From Mesaphorura yosii (lineage: Eukaryota > Arthropoda > Collembola > Poduromorpha > Tullbergiidae): a DNA stretch of 64,000 nucleotides. Below the pieces are notes generated by a model. It saw only the letters and a program-made list of their open reading frames with translations. It did no database searches and was not told the origin of the DNA. Position 1 is the stretch's first letter; every line of letters begins with the position of its first letter. Positions 37,401 to 47,895 of the stretch are shown here, in pieces. Location: contig WIXG01000237.1 in assembly GCA_009869945.1 (NCBI GenBank), positions 60,254 through 124,253 of the forward strand, written 5' to 3'. A program made the position numbers and the translations under genes.

Positions 37401-39409
37401 AATATTATTTTACTTTCAAAGCACGAAGATTCTAAACGGTTTTGGTCAAGTGTCACAAACCTGGGTTCTCAACGCATCTTGCCAACGGATGACATCCACC
37501 GTTATTTACTTGGCAAATTCCCACAAATTGACACGTGACCCCATTTCCAATATAACCAGGCGGACAATCTCCACAAGTTCGAGATCCCTACAGGGCAAGA
37601 CAGTAATGCGTAGTGAAACTATTTCAAGCACCCTAAACTCAACAAAGTGTATCATTTTAGAAGAGCGTGTTACCATTGTGTTAATGCATTGCACCATCGG
37701 GTTTGTGCTACATCCACCATTGTTCTGTAGACATTCATTAACGTCGGTGCAATGAAACCCATTTCCACTGTAGCCTAATGTCAGTATTGAGACGACAGGA
37801 TGTTAATTACACCCTGCACGGGAGGATTCGAAGCACTTTTCTGGCTTACCATAAGGGCACGGACCGCAGTGAAATGAGCCCGGAATATTTATGCAGGTAA
37901 CCAGTGGATTCTTAGAGCAAGATGGGTGCGGTCCGTTGCATTCGTCCACGTCCACGCTACAGTAGGGATTTACTGCGTCATGTGTCCAACCCTTATTTGA
38001 TTAAATTAAACGTACATAATTCGGTGTTAGGTCATTGATCAAAATGCAAAATTTGTCAACAAAATTCTACAAGTTCTGAGTGGGTGCAGAAATGTTCTCA
38101 CCTGATCACAGATGCAGGTGTACGGTCTCGAGCCTCCATGGTTGTTGATACAAGTTCCATGGCCGCACAGTTCATAATTAGACGCTGAGCCGCAGTCCCC
38201 GGTCCGAATTGTGCAGTGTAGACCAATATAACCGGACGTGCATTGGCAACTGCGAAGGAAGCATCGTCACAAAACGGGCTAAGCAAATGAACGCGCTCAT
38301 CAACTTACTGATAAGATCCAGGTGTATTGATGCAATTTCCACGATTCTGGCAACCGATGTCTGTGCCAACGAATTCAGCGCATTCATTCACGTCGATCTC
38401 ACAGCGTTCGCCCTGCAACGCGTTTCACTCGTTCCTTATCTTGTCATAGATAAAGTTCGAAATCATCTTGTTAAGCTAAGAAATGCTGTATTACACACGT
38501 ACCTCCCAACCAATGGAACAGTAGCAAAATGCGCCAAAAGCAGTTGGGAGACACGTTCCTCCGTTTGAGCATGGATTGCTTCTGCACGGATTTCGATTTG
38601 TGGACAGACGTTGCTCCAGATTTTTCACCTGTATGAGAGAAGTACTTAACAGATCCTGACTCGCGTTGTGTTGTGTTTTGTGTCCTTACTCGATTTGTTA
38701 GCCGCCTGAGGCGCCGAGCAAGACCCGGAGAATCGGCAGCGGTGCCGGAACCAGCGTCAGCCTGGACATGAAAGTGCGCACGACGTTCTAAAGATGCTTT
38801 TGCAATGCAGCAAAAAGAGAAAGGAGGAAGAATCTACCTCTGAACCACCTCCGGTTCCATTTTGGTTTGGATATGTGAGTTGCCTTTCCACGCTGGTGAG
38901 CCTCGCGTCCAGAGTATCCAGCTGTCTGAGCCTGTTTATGGACTGCTCCAAATGTGTGATTCGTCCTGAGAATCCAGCAGTTGAATTCGAGGGAACACCA
39001 AACGCTCTTTTGAATGTGTCCAGGTCTCGGCTGCTGTTTTGAACCTAAGTCACAACAAAAGATATTTCTTGTCGTTAATGCTAATTGACGTCCGACCTGT
39101 TAAGTTGTTTAGTTACTATTGAGATTAAACTATCAAGCTCCAGAGTGTTGAACATAATTTTCCCAGCTCCATTTGTGGAGAGCACCAAATTTCGATGCTC
39201 CGCAGGCACGACGTACAAATGTCCGTCTTCGACAACGATCTGTGGCCTGAATCACACAAAAGTGAGACAATTTTAACGTCATACAATAACTCGTATATGT
39301 GCTTGCGCTCTCGTTTGTCTTACTGAGAAAGGCGATAATTTACGGATTCCACCCGAACCACAATTGCGAAAAACACTACACAGACAAAAGCTATCTTTCT
39401 AAACTCCAT
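22300..39409 (-). CDS. Cubn: Cubilin, multi-CUB endocytic receptor (C-terminus incomplete)
   Basis: Cubilin is a very large peripheral-membrane receptor that, with Amnionless, takes up proteins in vertebrate kidney and gut and in insect nephrocytes. The order seen is: ATG at 39409 with a signal peptide ([18 protein letters not shown]), a stalk beginning [20 protein letters not shown] like the Cubilin N-terminus, a coiled coil, about eight EGF-like domains (36939-38628), then 27 CUB domains (36853 to 22300). This is the same CUB number as vertebrate Cubilin. Roughly sixty short exons are separated by introns mostly under 150 bp; most CUBs are split by an intron near the middle. The predicted product is about 3,500 residues (estimate). 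The last exon found ends at a good donor (GTAAGT at 22299) after only the first 42 or so residues of CUB27, and no continuation is seen. Reading on would end at TGA 22294-22292. Some junctions, such as the one between exons 2 and 3 near 39050-39100, are uncertain. Confidence 0.93.
22563..30455 (-). other. Cubn: Cubilin CUB domains 14-26
   Basis: Approximate positions: CUB14 30455-30012, CUB15 29955-29470, CUB16 29462-28940, CUB17 28852-28320, CUB18 28232-27795, CUB19 27718-27190, CUB20 27190-26820, CUB21 26740-26250, CUB22 26245-25705, CUB23 25640-25070, CUB24 24990-24425, CUB25 24162-23080, CUB26 22998-22563. CUB20 and CUB24 are standard. CUB19 and CUB22 are strongly diverged; CUB22 has the insert-like [13 protein letters not shown] and a second cysteine pair. 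CUB25 contains an extra 30-codon exon at 23475-23564. Confidence 0.85.
30531..30988 (-). other. Cubn: Cubilin CUB domain 13, without cysteines
   Basis: Two exons (30988-30810 and 30738-30531) encode a recognisable [21 protein letters not shown], then [19 protein letters not shown] and [16 protein letters not shown]. All four usual cysteines are replaced: HGN for CGG, FTW for CxW, no cysteine before the middle segment, and NEGG for YCG. Splice phases fit the neighbouring domains, so it is part of the protein. Confidence 0.85.
31045..36853 (-). other. Cubn: Cubilin CUB domains 1-12
   Basis: Approximate positions, N- to C-terminal: CUB1 36853-36430, CUB2 36357-36005, CUB3 35930-35500, CUB4 35437-34990, CUB5 34912-34420, CUB6 34342-33905, CUB7 33832-33400, CUB8 33335-32895, CUB9 32820-32395, CUB10 32395-32048, CUB11 31969-31610, CUB12 31530-31045. 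Most show the pattern CGG, SPxYP, CxW, a Tyr-Asp-Tyr-type segment with (Y/F)xxV, an (R/Y)DG turn, YCG and a final GF. Acidic residues at calcium-binding positions are kept in many. CUB8 begins CVRTLRG instead of CGG. Confidence 0.9.
36939..38628 (-). other. Cubn: Cubilin EGF-like block, about eight domains
   Basis: Successive cysteine-rich modules occur before the first [33 protein letters not shown] (calcium-binding type); [30 protein letters not shown] (calcium type); [12 protein letters not shown] (calcium type); [25 protein letters not shown]; and [14 protein letters not shown]. Each lies on its own small exon or pair of exons. Cubilin uses this block to link the stalk to the CUB array. 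Confidence 0.88.
38693..39409 (-). other. Cubn: Cubilin N-terminal stalk (signal peptide, coiled coil)
   Basis: Exon 1 (39409-39324) carries the signal peptide. Exon 2 (39246-39097) encodes the conserved segment with [20 protein letters not shown], which in vertebrate Cubilin belongs to the region that trimerises and contacts Amnionless. The next exon (about 39050 to 38837) has heptad-like leucines and arginines ([20 protein letters not shown]) consistent with a coiled coil. A short exon at 38693-38762 ends [11 protein letters not shown]. Confidence 0.8.
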
Positions 39410-40470
39410 TCTTGTGGAGGCTTAAAATTTTGGCATACTTGAACCACAGCGCAAGTACGCTAAAGTGATGGGAAATCCTTCGAGACAGATTTAAGACTGA
39501 CCGGGAATAATGATATTAAGGACCAGTGCTTGTATATTGTATTGAATAGCGATACGGCCAGACATGCATTCGCATATGAAATACGCCTCATTTTTGTAAA
39601 GTGAGACAAGTTCCACCCAAACAAGCCGGTGAAATTTGATACGGATTTAGTCTGGCTTATTCCGTGCAAAAGCAATTGAATTGCAGCAGATTCCATTCCA
39701 TAATGTCTAGATTGCCCAATGCACTTAATTACGTTCGAGAAATGAATGAAACAAAATGCGAATGAGTATTCTATTGACACGTCTCTAAATATTCTGCTAC
39801 TTTAAGGTTGGCCCCTCTATCCCAGTAAATAGCTTTGGTAAATTATGAGCATCACAATTTAACCATTCATCAGCAATTTAATGTATTCGAATAATGAATT
39901 ATTATCTGCTGAGAAAGCCCATACGCTTCTAAAAGATTCAATAGATTCAGCTTTCCTCCAACACATGAAACTGGAAAAGCTGGAAAACTGTCCCTTGTTT
40001 GTAATTGTATAAGGGACAATTCCTAAATTCTCAAACAGGCTCGAGCATGATCTCACGCATTGAACCACGCGAATGCGTGATACGCACGCTCGTAGACTCA
40101 GAGCGTTGTGCCACTCTCATCGCGTCCCTGTTCGTTGGTGATTCGTTTCGTGGATGCCTTGCGTCTTGTATTGCGTCTTTAGCTATTCGTGGAAGTATTT
40201 CAGGTTTTAGGTACGGTGATTAAATAATTAAGAATTTAAAGGACTTTAAATTAAAGACGTAACATGTAGGAGAGGTACTTAACATTTTACTTTGTGCATT
40301 CTGCAGGGATTCTGACTTTTGGATACTGGTGGAAAGGCAAATTGATTGGAAGAAGCTATTGCTCTGACTGAGCACTGGAAGTAAGTTAATTAAATACTCC
40401 AGAAGGTCCAATCTAGCACACACTTCGAGCATTCACCCGTTTTTGGATAGGAGAACCAACAAATACTGAT
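39410..40470. promoter_or_regulatory. Divergent intergenic region, Cubilin / coiled-coil gene
   Basis: About 1.06 kb separates the two start codons of genes that run in opposite directions, so it should contain both promoters and 5' leaders. No clear TATA box was found for either. An additional 5' leader exon for either gene cannot be excluded. Confidence 0.5.
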
Positions 40471-42144
40471 ATGGAGAAAATGGATTTGAGCGTGGGAGAG
40501 CCGCATCCCAGCGCCCGAGTTGTTGGTATTACGCCAAAACAGCAGAAGATAAGTGATCGTCGCAGTATGACTTCAGAGGAACGAGTTAGCAGATTTGTGG
40601 TGATTACTCCAGATTCTTTTGAGATGGATAAAGAAGCTGATGATGGCTGCCCTGAACAAGTTAATTGTGGTGTTGCTGCAAAAGAGAGGGAAGATTGTTG
40701 CGAGTGTCCTCTGGCAAAGGGCTCGAAGGAGGTTCAGAATATGGAGATTGAAACATGTAAAGCAATACAATTTTCTGGTAGCCTATCCAAATGGAAATGT
40801 TCCAAGCAAAATGATCTTTGTTTTCAGTGAGCAACTTATCTGATACCGATACTGGCAAAACTTTGGAACCCAAGCCGAAGAGAATCTCCGATTTCTTTGG
40901 ATTTCGTCGTAGCAGTGGCCGCTACTCTGAGGAAAACGAAGCTTTCGATCAATCAAAGAACATTCGGTCACCAGCTGGAGACAATTCTGGTGCAGGAGCT
41001 GGTGATGGACCTTCTACCAGCAACCTCAATAGAGGCGAGGGACATGCAAGAACTGAAACTGCTGTGAACAAAAGCAAACCCGGTAGTTCTTCCTTCCGTC
41101 GAAGACTGGAGGTTGCATTTGCACGTAGCGAAAGTGCCGATCATCAGAGCAACCCATGGTTTCGCCTTAAAAAAGGTTCCATGACTTGCCTTGTCTACGA
41201 ATGAAGAATGGAATTACATAATAATTTACGGATTTTTTTATACAGCTATTCTGAAGAAGAAGTACAATTTATACAACACCCAAAAGGGATTGGAGATTTT
41301 AAAGCTGGACGACGGGGCCGGTAAGTTCTCAATTCCAAGTTTCCAATAGATGACCTCTTTGTTCAAGGAATTCAGTATCTTCTTCCCTTGTTAAAACAAA
41401 TGTAACCATGTTGAATGTTGGATATTCGAAATAGGCGATGAACATCATGATAATGGCACCAGTAGCTTCAGTGGGGTTGAACTGGACTCACACAAAAACC
41501 AGCAAGTGCAAATTCCCGAACCTTTGAGTGAGGCAGAACCTGATAACAGAAACGCAATCTTGGCTGCTCAGGAAAGAATTCTCTCGCTTCCGTATCGAAC
41601 TCACAAGAAGCAATTGAAAAAGGAAATGCAAGCACAGATTGCTTTTTGCAAACGCCAGCGAAAGATGATGGAACAGCAACTCAAAGCGAACTTGCGTCAA
41701 AATGAGAAACGTGAGAAGGAAGAAATCGCCGTGAAAATGAGGCAGAATAAAGCAATCGAAAGAAGTCAAGTTAAGCAAGTAAAATTTGGCTCCTGGAAGA
41801 AAATGCTTGCTCTAAAGGAACACAAGTTGGGCGGAAGATGTCGAGAGATTATGGCAAAATATCGTGGCGATAAAAACTGCATGGAGCTCCAGATTAAATC
41901 AAAGCAGCAGCGCCTAGAACGCATTTTGGAAGAAAAGTTGATCAAGCTGGAGATTAAGAAAGAAAGGAAACAGCGCATGCTTCGGGAGAAGATGATCAAG
42001 GAGATGAAGGCTGTGGAGGACGAGATTAAATTGGCAAAATCAAAACTAAATGCGGATGATCCCGAGAACGACGTTCTTGACGCACTATTGATTGACGCTT
42101 CTTCAGTTGCGGACGAAGGTACTTCAGGAACACAAGCTTCTTAA
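40471..42144 (+). CDS. Uncharacterised coiled-coil protein, four exons
   Basis: Exons 40471-40756, 40828-41175, 41246-41320 and 41435-42144 join in consistent phase to 1,419 nt, or 472 residues. I do not recognise the family. The first 235 or so residues are low in hydrophobic residues and mostly disordered in appearance: a Ser/Pro-rich start, an acidic, Cys-containing stretch (CPEQVNCGVAAKEREDCCEC) and a Ser/Gly/Asn-rich part. A short ordered-looking piece follows (KKAILKKKYNLYNTQKGLEI). About residues 255-440 form a long, highly charged helix rich in Lys, Glu, Arg and Gln (for example QLKKEMQAQIAFCKRQRKMM), as in a coiled coil. The last 25 or so residues are acidic. No signal peptide or membrane segment is seen. 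Exon 2 ends at a weak donor (GTTCCA), chosen because it alone keeps the frame into exon 3. It could be cytoskeletal or nuclear; nothing decides this. Confidence 0.78.
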
Positions 42145-42699
42145 TTCCATCTTTACAATCAACAATGCTTTACTATTTACTTACAGATTACAGTAATTAT
42201 TCTCTTATCTCTAAATGTTAAGAAGAATCATTCTGATGTTCTTGCTTGCTAAAATTTGTATTAAAACTCACTTTGCATCTGTTTACTGAGTGAAGAATAT
42301 TATTTTACTGTTTGAAAATAGTCAATTTATTGTGTACTAAATCGGATAAGGGCAAGGAAATTAGTCATGGTTAATTGTAATTAATCCAGGCACTTGCATT
42401 TTCTTTGGCTCTTGGCAAGGCATTCTTGTTGACATTTGGCACGCATGATCTTCACTCCGCACCATATTGCCATCTTCCATGTATATCTTTCATGTACAAC
42501 CCACGAACCCAATGCAATGTATGCTTTAGCACATGACACAACTGTTACAGCCAAAACCATAACATAGCTGCGAGGAAGTGCGGGGTTTTGCCTATTTTAA
42601 GTCGCAATCCATCCGACACGTCATCTTTACTCGTTAAAAATTCACAGATTTCTAGTATTGATCAGCCGTAAGACAATTAGGGCTTCGCAATATTCAGTT

Positions 42700-42803
42700 A
42701 GCGACGATTGTTTGCAGGGGAGCACCAAGTCGCTTCGAGGTGATCAGTGAATCTGCGTCGTCGCGAGAAGGCATCAGTGGATCATCGCAGTCCATGCGAT
42801 CTG
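42700..42803 (+). other. Candidate 5' leader exon of TMED7
   Basis: GATCTG at 42798-42803 is followed by a perfect donor (GTAAGT). The next plausible acceptor is at about 42948-42950 (GAATAG), before the exon that holds the TMED7 start codon. The upstream limit is a guess. Confidence 0.4.
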
Positions 42804-43090
42804 GTAAGTTGGCAAGCCGGCATCGAACCTGCCATAATTAATTAACACCCTTTTAAATGTCGTAACATGCAATTTGTACCTGGAAAAAACTACATTATTA
42901 TGAAATTACAGATTGTACGTATTTCTGATTCTCGTTTTCTGATGAATAGAATTACAGACGGTCGTGGCCAAGCTTTTGACAGCAGTCGGCGGTCAGTGTT
43001 GACTTTGAAAAAAGAACATCTACAGGGCAGGAAATTGGAAACCATTATTTATTTGATCAGAAGTTCAGTGCAACGCCAAGCTTTACAAGA

Positions 43091-44095
43091 ATGAAGAGTT
43101 CAAATGTTCGGTGGCTGAGACCATTGTCGATGATCATACCAAAGTCAGTAGTGGCATCGCTAGATTGGTTTCTAGCATCGCACCTCTTTGGAAGAACTAA
43201 TCACAACCTTTCAGTTGTCTTCTGGGTTGGTCTTCTTGTCTGGAGTTCAGCGCTTTTAACGACAGTTTCTTCCGTAGAACTTACATTTGAACTTCCAGAC
43301 AACGCTAAAGAATGTTTTCACGAAAACATCGAGAAGGGAAAGCAAACTGCGTTTGAATATCAAGTAAGTGACCCAAAGGATTGTGTTAGAGTCCGAGTCC
43401 ACTTTGGTATACCAAAATATCTCATTTGCGTTCTTCAGGTTGTGACGGGTGGACATTACGATGTGGACGCCTCTGTGGAAGCGCCAAATAAACAAGTTAT
43501 TTATAATAAAATTAAGACACAGTACGACAGATTTGAATGGACTCCGGATGTGTAAGTTTTAGGTTACAATCGAAAATTGCAATAATTGTACATTCGTTGA
43601 CGGGTTACCATTTGTTTGATTCAGATCTGGCGTGTACACATTTTGCTTTTCAAATGAATTTTCGACGTTTTCACATAAGCTGGTTTACATGGACCTACAA
43701 GTTGGTGAAGAGGCGCCCCTTCCTGGAGTTGGCGAGCATATTACGGCAATGACCCAGCTTGAATCTTCCTCGCAGACAATTCATGAGAATTTGAATGGAA
43801 TAATTGATTACCAAACCCATCACAGGCTGCGTGAGTCTCAAGGAAGGAAGCGTGCCGAAGATCTCAACGAGAGGTAACGCTAATTGACTAATTGATTAGT
43901 TCAAATGCTTATGCCTTGTTGTTTGTCGCCGACTATGATTCTAAATTAAACCTTTTCTCTTGCAGAGTGATGTGGTGGTCCATATTTCAAACTATTGCAA
44001 TTTTAGTAATTACAATCGGTCAAGTAATGGTCCTAAGGAATTTTTTTTCCGAAAAACGACCTTCTGAAATGCGTAATCCACTATTTATGAAATAA
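43091..44095 (+). CDS. TMED7: p24-family cargo receptor, TMED7-like
   Basis: Type I membrane protein of the p24 gamma family, which cycles between ER and Golgi in COPII and COPI vesicles and helps to select cargo. Exons 43091-43363, 43439-43551, 43625-43873 and 43966-44095 give 254 residues. A hydrophobic signal segment ([18 protein letters not shown]) precedes the GOLD domain, which starts [15 protein letters not shown] and continues with GGHYDVD and [13 protein letters not shown]; the two Cys that form its disulphide are present. A membrane-proximal helix with [25 protein letters not shown] leads into one membrane span and a short tail with the Phe-Phe export motif (NFFSEKR). About 40 residues precede the signal segment, which is long for a signal peptide, so the true start could lie elsewhere. 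AATAAA follows at 44128-44133. The GatC gene lies 0.57 kb downstream. Confidence 0.95.
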
Positions 44096-44127
44096 ATGAA
44101 TGTATTGTTTCCTGTCCTGTCCTTTGT

Positions 44128-44133
44128 AATAAA
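44128..44133 (+). terminator. Poly(A) signal of TMED7
   Basis: AATAAA lies 32 nt after the TMED7 stop codon, a normal distance for a short 3' untranslated region. Confidence 0.6.
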
Positions 44134-44666
44134 CTATGAATCTGTTATCTGATGACCTTCGTACCTTGACCTTGTTACGTCACGGCCACAAGACACAAAT
44201 CACTTTGGCTGAGTGACTAAGTCAAATATTTCGTACTTTCTTTCTTGTAACATGCGTGATTGACCATTTTCTCATTCTCCTCTTGGGTAGATAGCGAAGT
44301 ACAGAGTACAAGCCTTCATAATTTAGCTAATTTATGAACCAATGAATGTAACTGGGTGCGTTTCGTTAAATGCTAAGTAAGTCTGTCATACCTTTTGTGC
44401 ATTCAGTCGCATATTTACGCAAGAAGCAGAAAATGCAAGCGGCTCAATGGAAGGCGGGATTGTGAATGAACCAAATACACGAGATCAGTTCAGCGACAAT
44501 ACAAATCTGTGAATTACGCACCTAAATATATTCTTGGTCTTAGTTTACCATGCGACTACTTGGGTAGTGGAGTTTAGCTCAGGGAGGACATAAGAGGCTC
44601 ATTTTAAATAACTTGACATCAGCATTAATAGTGTTAGAAGGCGAATCAGTGGATCTCGACATCGAA

Positions 44667-45301
44667 ATGGCGAACATTGTTCTGGTCCAACTCCGGCAAG
44701 TACTTGCAAATTATGCCAGTTTGTACCCGCACCGGACAGCAAGCGGAGCGCATATATTTCAGACCCATTTACGGCCACGGCCCTACCCGTGTCGGAATTA
44801 TTCACATGCAACCTCGGCCTCTGCTTCATCTGCGGTAAACTTAGATCCTGAGCAATCGCAGTCGCAGTCAAGCGTGCCCATCGATGACGAGGGTGACACT
44901 AAGGCGAAGGCATTGCAGCTGACTCCAGAGTTGATTCATCACCTGGAAAGAACAAGCCTGGTTGACTTTGACAATATCGATGGATTACGCCGGCTGGAGC
45001 AAGCAGTTGAGTTTGCCAACCAAATTCTAGAAGTGGATACAACTGGAGTCGAGCCAATGCATACTGTGCTGGAAGAAATGTAAGTCACCCGTCGAAGTTC
45101 TCGCTTGGAGCCTTTCTAATTACCATTGAGAACGATTCTGTCTGTCCGCTTTCCAGTGTCCTTCATCTTCGTGAAGACAAAGCCGAGAGAACCAGTCGGG
45201 AGGATATTTTACAAAACGCAGCTGTAACAGAAGACGACTACTTTGTGTCACCGCCAGGAAATATACCTCTCGAGGCAGGCACCACGAGGTCAAAGTATTA
45301 A
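44667..45301 (+). CDS. GatC: Mitochondrial aspartyl/glutamyl-tRNA amidotransferase subunit C
   Basis: GatC is the small subunit that holds GatA and GatB together in the mitochondrial GatCAB complex, which converts Glu-tRNA(Gln) to Gln-tRNA(Gln). Exons 44667-45079 and 45157-45301 give 185 residues. The first 85 or so residues are rich in Arg, His, Ser and Gln with few acidic residues at the start, as in a mitochondrial targeting region. The conserved GatC core follows: LTPELIHHLERTSLVDF, then LEQAVEFANQILEVDTTGVE and PMHTVLEE, and after the intron LHLREDKAERTSREDILQNA and EDDYFVSPPGNIPLE. I chose the ATG at 44667 because the frame has no earlier ATG. The intron has standard ends (GTAAGT, TTCCAG). 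An AATAAA occurs at 45453-45458. Confidence 0.95.
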
Positions 45302-45452
45302 TGAGGCGTCTAAAATATGGTGGTCCACTTCAGCTTCAGTACGCCTGAAATTGTGAAACCAAAAAAGAAGCAAATATGCGTGACTTTATATGTTTAGAAC
45401 TTATCGTCCCGTGCTACTCTCATCAAATAATTGTTCACTCTATGACTGATTT

Positions 45453-45458
45453 AATAAA
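45453..45458 (+). terminator. Candidate poly(A) signal of GatC
   Basis: AATAAA lies about 150 nt after the GatC stop codon and is the first such hexamer on this strand that I noticed. Confidence 0.5.
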
Positions 45459-47895
45459 ACGAATGAGTACATTTACCAAAGTCATATTTGATTGTGATTT
45501 TCATGTTACTTGCAGCTGGAATTTTCTGTACTTGGTGTTTCAAGCGGCATTTCCGGACTCAAACGAAATGTCTGTAATGGGTTTGAGTAAAACTAACAAA
45601 AATCCAAAAATGACGCTTTAAAACATTTGCCACAGAATAGAGCTTTTTAAGTGCAATTAAGTGGACTAGAGTTCAAGTCCCGTTTCCAGTCGTTTTATGA
45701 AAACTATGACATGGAAATATATTCGCAATCTGCGATTGCGGTTGTACCACGTACAATTCAGCGATGCGATGAGGTGTCATTCAGTTTGGAGTGTCCAGAC
45801 GGTAATCTCAGCGAACGAGACAGATCTGAAGCACAATTCGATAAGTTTCACCTTAGTTTTTAGATGCGTCCACAAATCCCTATCATTTTAGGTGATGCAC
45901 GCCAGTGACGCCAGGATTTATTCATCATTAAGGTATCCAATTGAAGTGACAAGAAACTTGACTTAACAATTCAGTTCCGAGTCGACAGCTGAGGCAGCCA
46001 ACACGTCGTCATAAAAAGCTATGTGCAGTGCTATGCTGAAATGATTCTGCTCTTTTTCTTGTAAGGCAAAGCCAGCGGCTGGGACGCACTCGTCTGTTGG
46101 AGAAGTGATAAACGTGAGTGAGTTCATTTTATTTGCCGTGCACGTGTATTAATTTATTGTTTTACTAATATCGAATACGACATTCCAGTTAGTGAATTTA
46201 CACCATAAAGGCAAAGACTTACGACTGACATATTTAACTAGCAATATTTATTGAGTGGTTTTTGATATTGTTGTTCCTGTGCGTGCGACGGCAACCTGAG
46301 TTACCCGGGCCCGAGCCATAGTCATGAGTTTTGAGATTTGTGGCTTGTGACTCTACTCGTGATTCGAAAATCTCGAGTTTCTGCAAATATTTCGTAAGCT
46401 GTGGCTCCAAATTTTCGTGAATTCATCAAGCCTCCAAGTACTAAACTGTAATTCTTTTACATGACGCTATATTAATTATTGGAACATGTGAGTTCCTGGC
46501 GTGCGACCATGTGGAATGAAACATCTTCATTGCTTTCAACTATTGAGTCATTGCGCACTGAATGGATTAAAGTCCATAAAGTTCCTGCTAATTACTTAAT
46601 TCACTGATTCCGTGGAAGATTTCACGATTAACTCATTAGTTAGTTCATCTTTGATGCTTGTATGTATTTATTGTTCCCTGTGCCCTACTTGCACTTTATT
46701 GCTGCTCGTCCCTTCTCCCTCCCATTCTCAAAATTATCTCCGCGTGATTAGTGGGTAAAATTGACGGTAGGAATTGCAAACTAACGCCGACCGACCTAAA
46801 CTACACCCACAAAGTGCATTTGCTCAGTTTCTTCTAGAATAATTGTGCCGAAAATAACTTCCAGTCATAGAGGACCGGCTTCGGAATCAAATCTGTAATT
46901 TGACGGTCGCCAATTTCTACATTTCCATTTCCACATATGGCATGAATGTACCGCTTGTTAACTTGCGTCGCGAGAAATCAGCAGGTGCAGTTAATCGTAA
47001 TTACGCCAAGATGTTGCGAGAACACAAAGACAAATCAAAATACATGCAGAAAGTCATCTCTGTAGGTAATCTGTACCACGACAGAAAAACATATCGTAAT
47101 CATGACCATTCTTTCGTAGCGTTGGCATTGGCACAGTACTAAATGCGTGAAATAGAACACGTAACACAGCCAAGAGAGAGTTGTTAAATTCGTATAGAAA
47201 AAGAGGAGTCTCGATCCACATCCACTCAAACGACCAGGCTTGGCTAGACTTTACCATCAATTCCATCCCAGGCAAGTACGGTAAACATAGGCTCAGAATC
47301 GAAGGAAGCGTGTTTTTGCTGTGAGGCTGAGCTCACAAGTTGCGTTGTTGTACAGTTGTACCTACGCTGAATACAAAACTGCTGTACCACGGCAGAGACT
47401 CTTCATTCTTCATGCAGTTAACCTGAAGTAAGGACGGATTACGGGAAACAGTTTAATTGATAACTTCAAACAATTAATAAATCAGTGTTGGAATTGAATT
47501 GACGGTGGCAAATTGTTAAATCAGCCAGTTGTAGGTGTAATTGACGATTAGATCGCAAATTAGCCCTTGCATCCAGGGATAAGTGCACAACTTTTGTTCG
47601 TGCTGTTGTGTACGAGTTTCTTTTATATCGCAAGGCACCCACTGCACTTGCTCGCTATAGACAGAATAGACAGCCTGTTTTGTTGTGCAATGAGTCAATG
47701 AGTGAGTCTAATTTTGTGTATGAATGAACTCCGTGTTAATTTGTGATCATTTCTGAATTTGTGAATAGTTGACCGTGTAATTTAACCTGCCAATTCAATT
47801 TGACTGGTGTATTCGTGAATTCGTTAGACATTGGACATTTTGGTGGCTGGTGTAGTATTGCCCAAGCAAGAAAATAGTTCAAGTTCAACTTCAGG
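45459..47895. other. Intergenic between GatC and PHF14
   Basis: No gene is supported. A plus-strand frame at 46900-47142 encodes 80 residues, with a Lys/Arg-rich part (NLRREKSAGAVNRNYAKMLR) that reads somewhat like protein. It lacks convincing splice partners, similarity or a context. The high end must hold the PHF14 promoter and leader. Confidence 0.5.

Noticed and set aside
22300-39409. Tolloid/BMP1-type protease or other CUB-EGF protein instead of Cubilin
   Set aside because: There is no astacin protease domain. The order of stalk, EGF block and 27 CUBs, and the stalk sequence itself, fit Cubilin only.
44565-44600. tRNA-like string TTTAGCTCAGGGAGG
   Set aside because: It looks like a tRNA box A, but no box B follows at the right distance.
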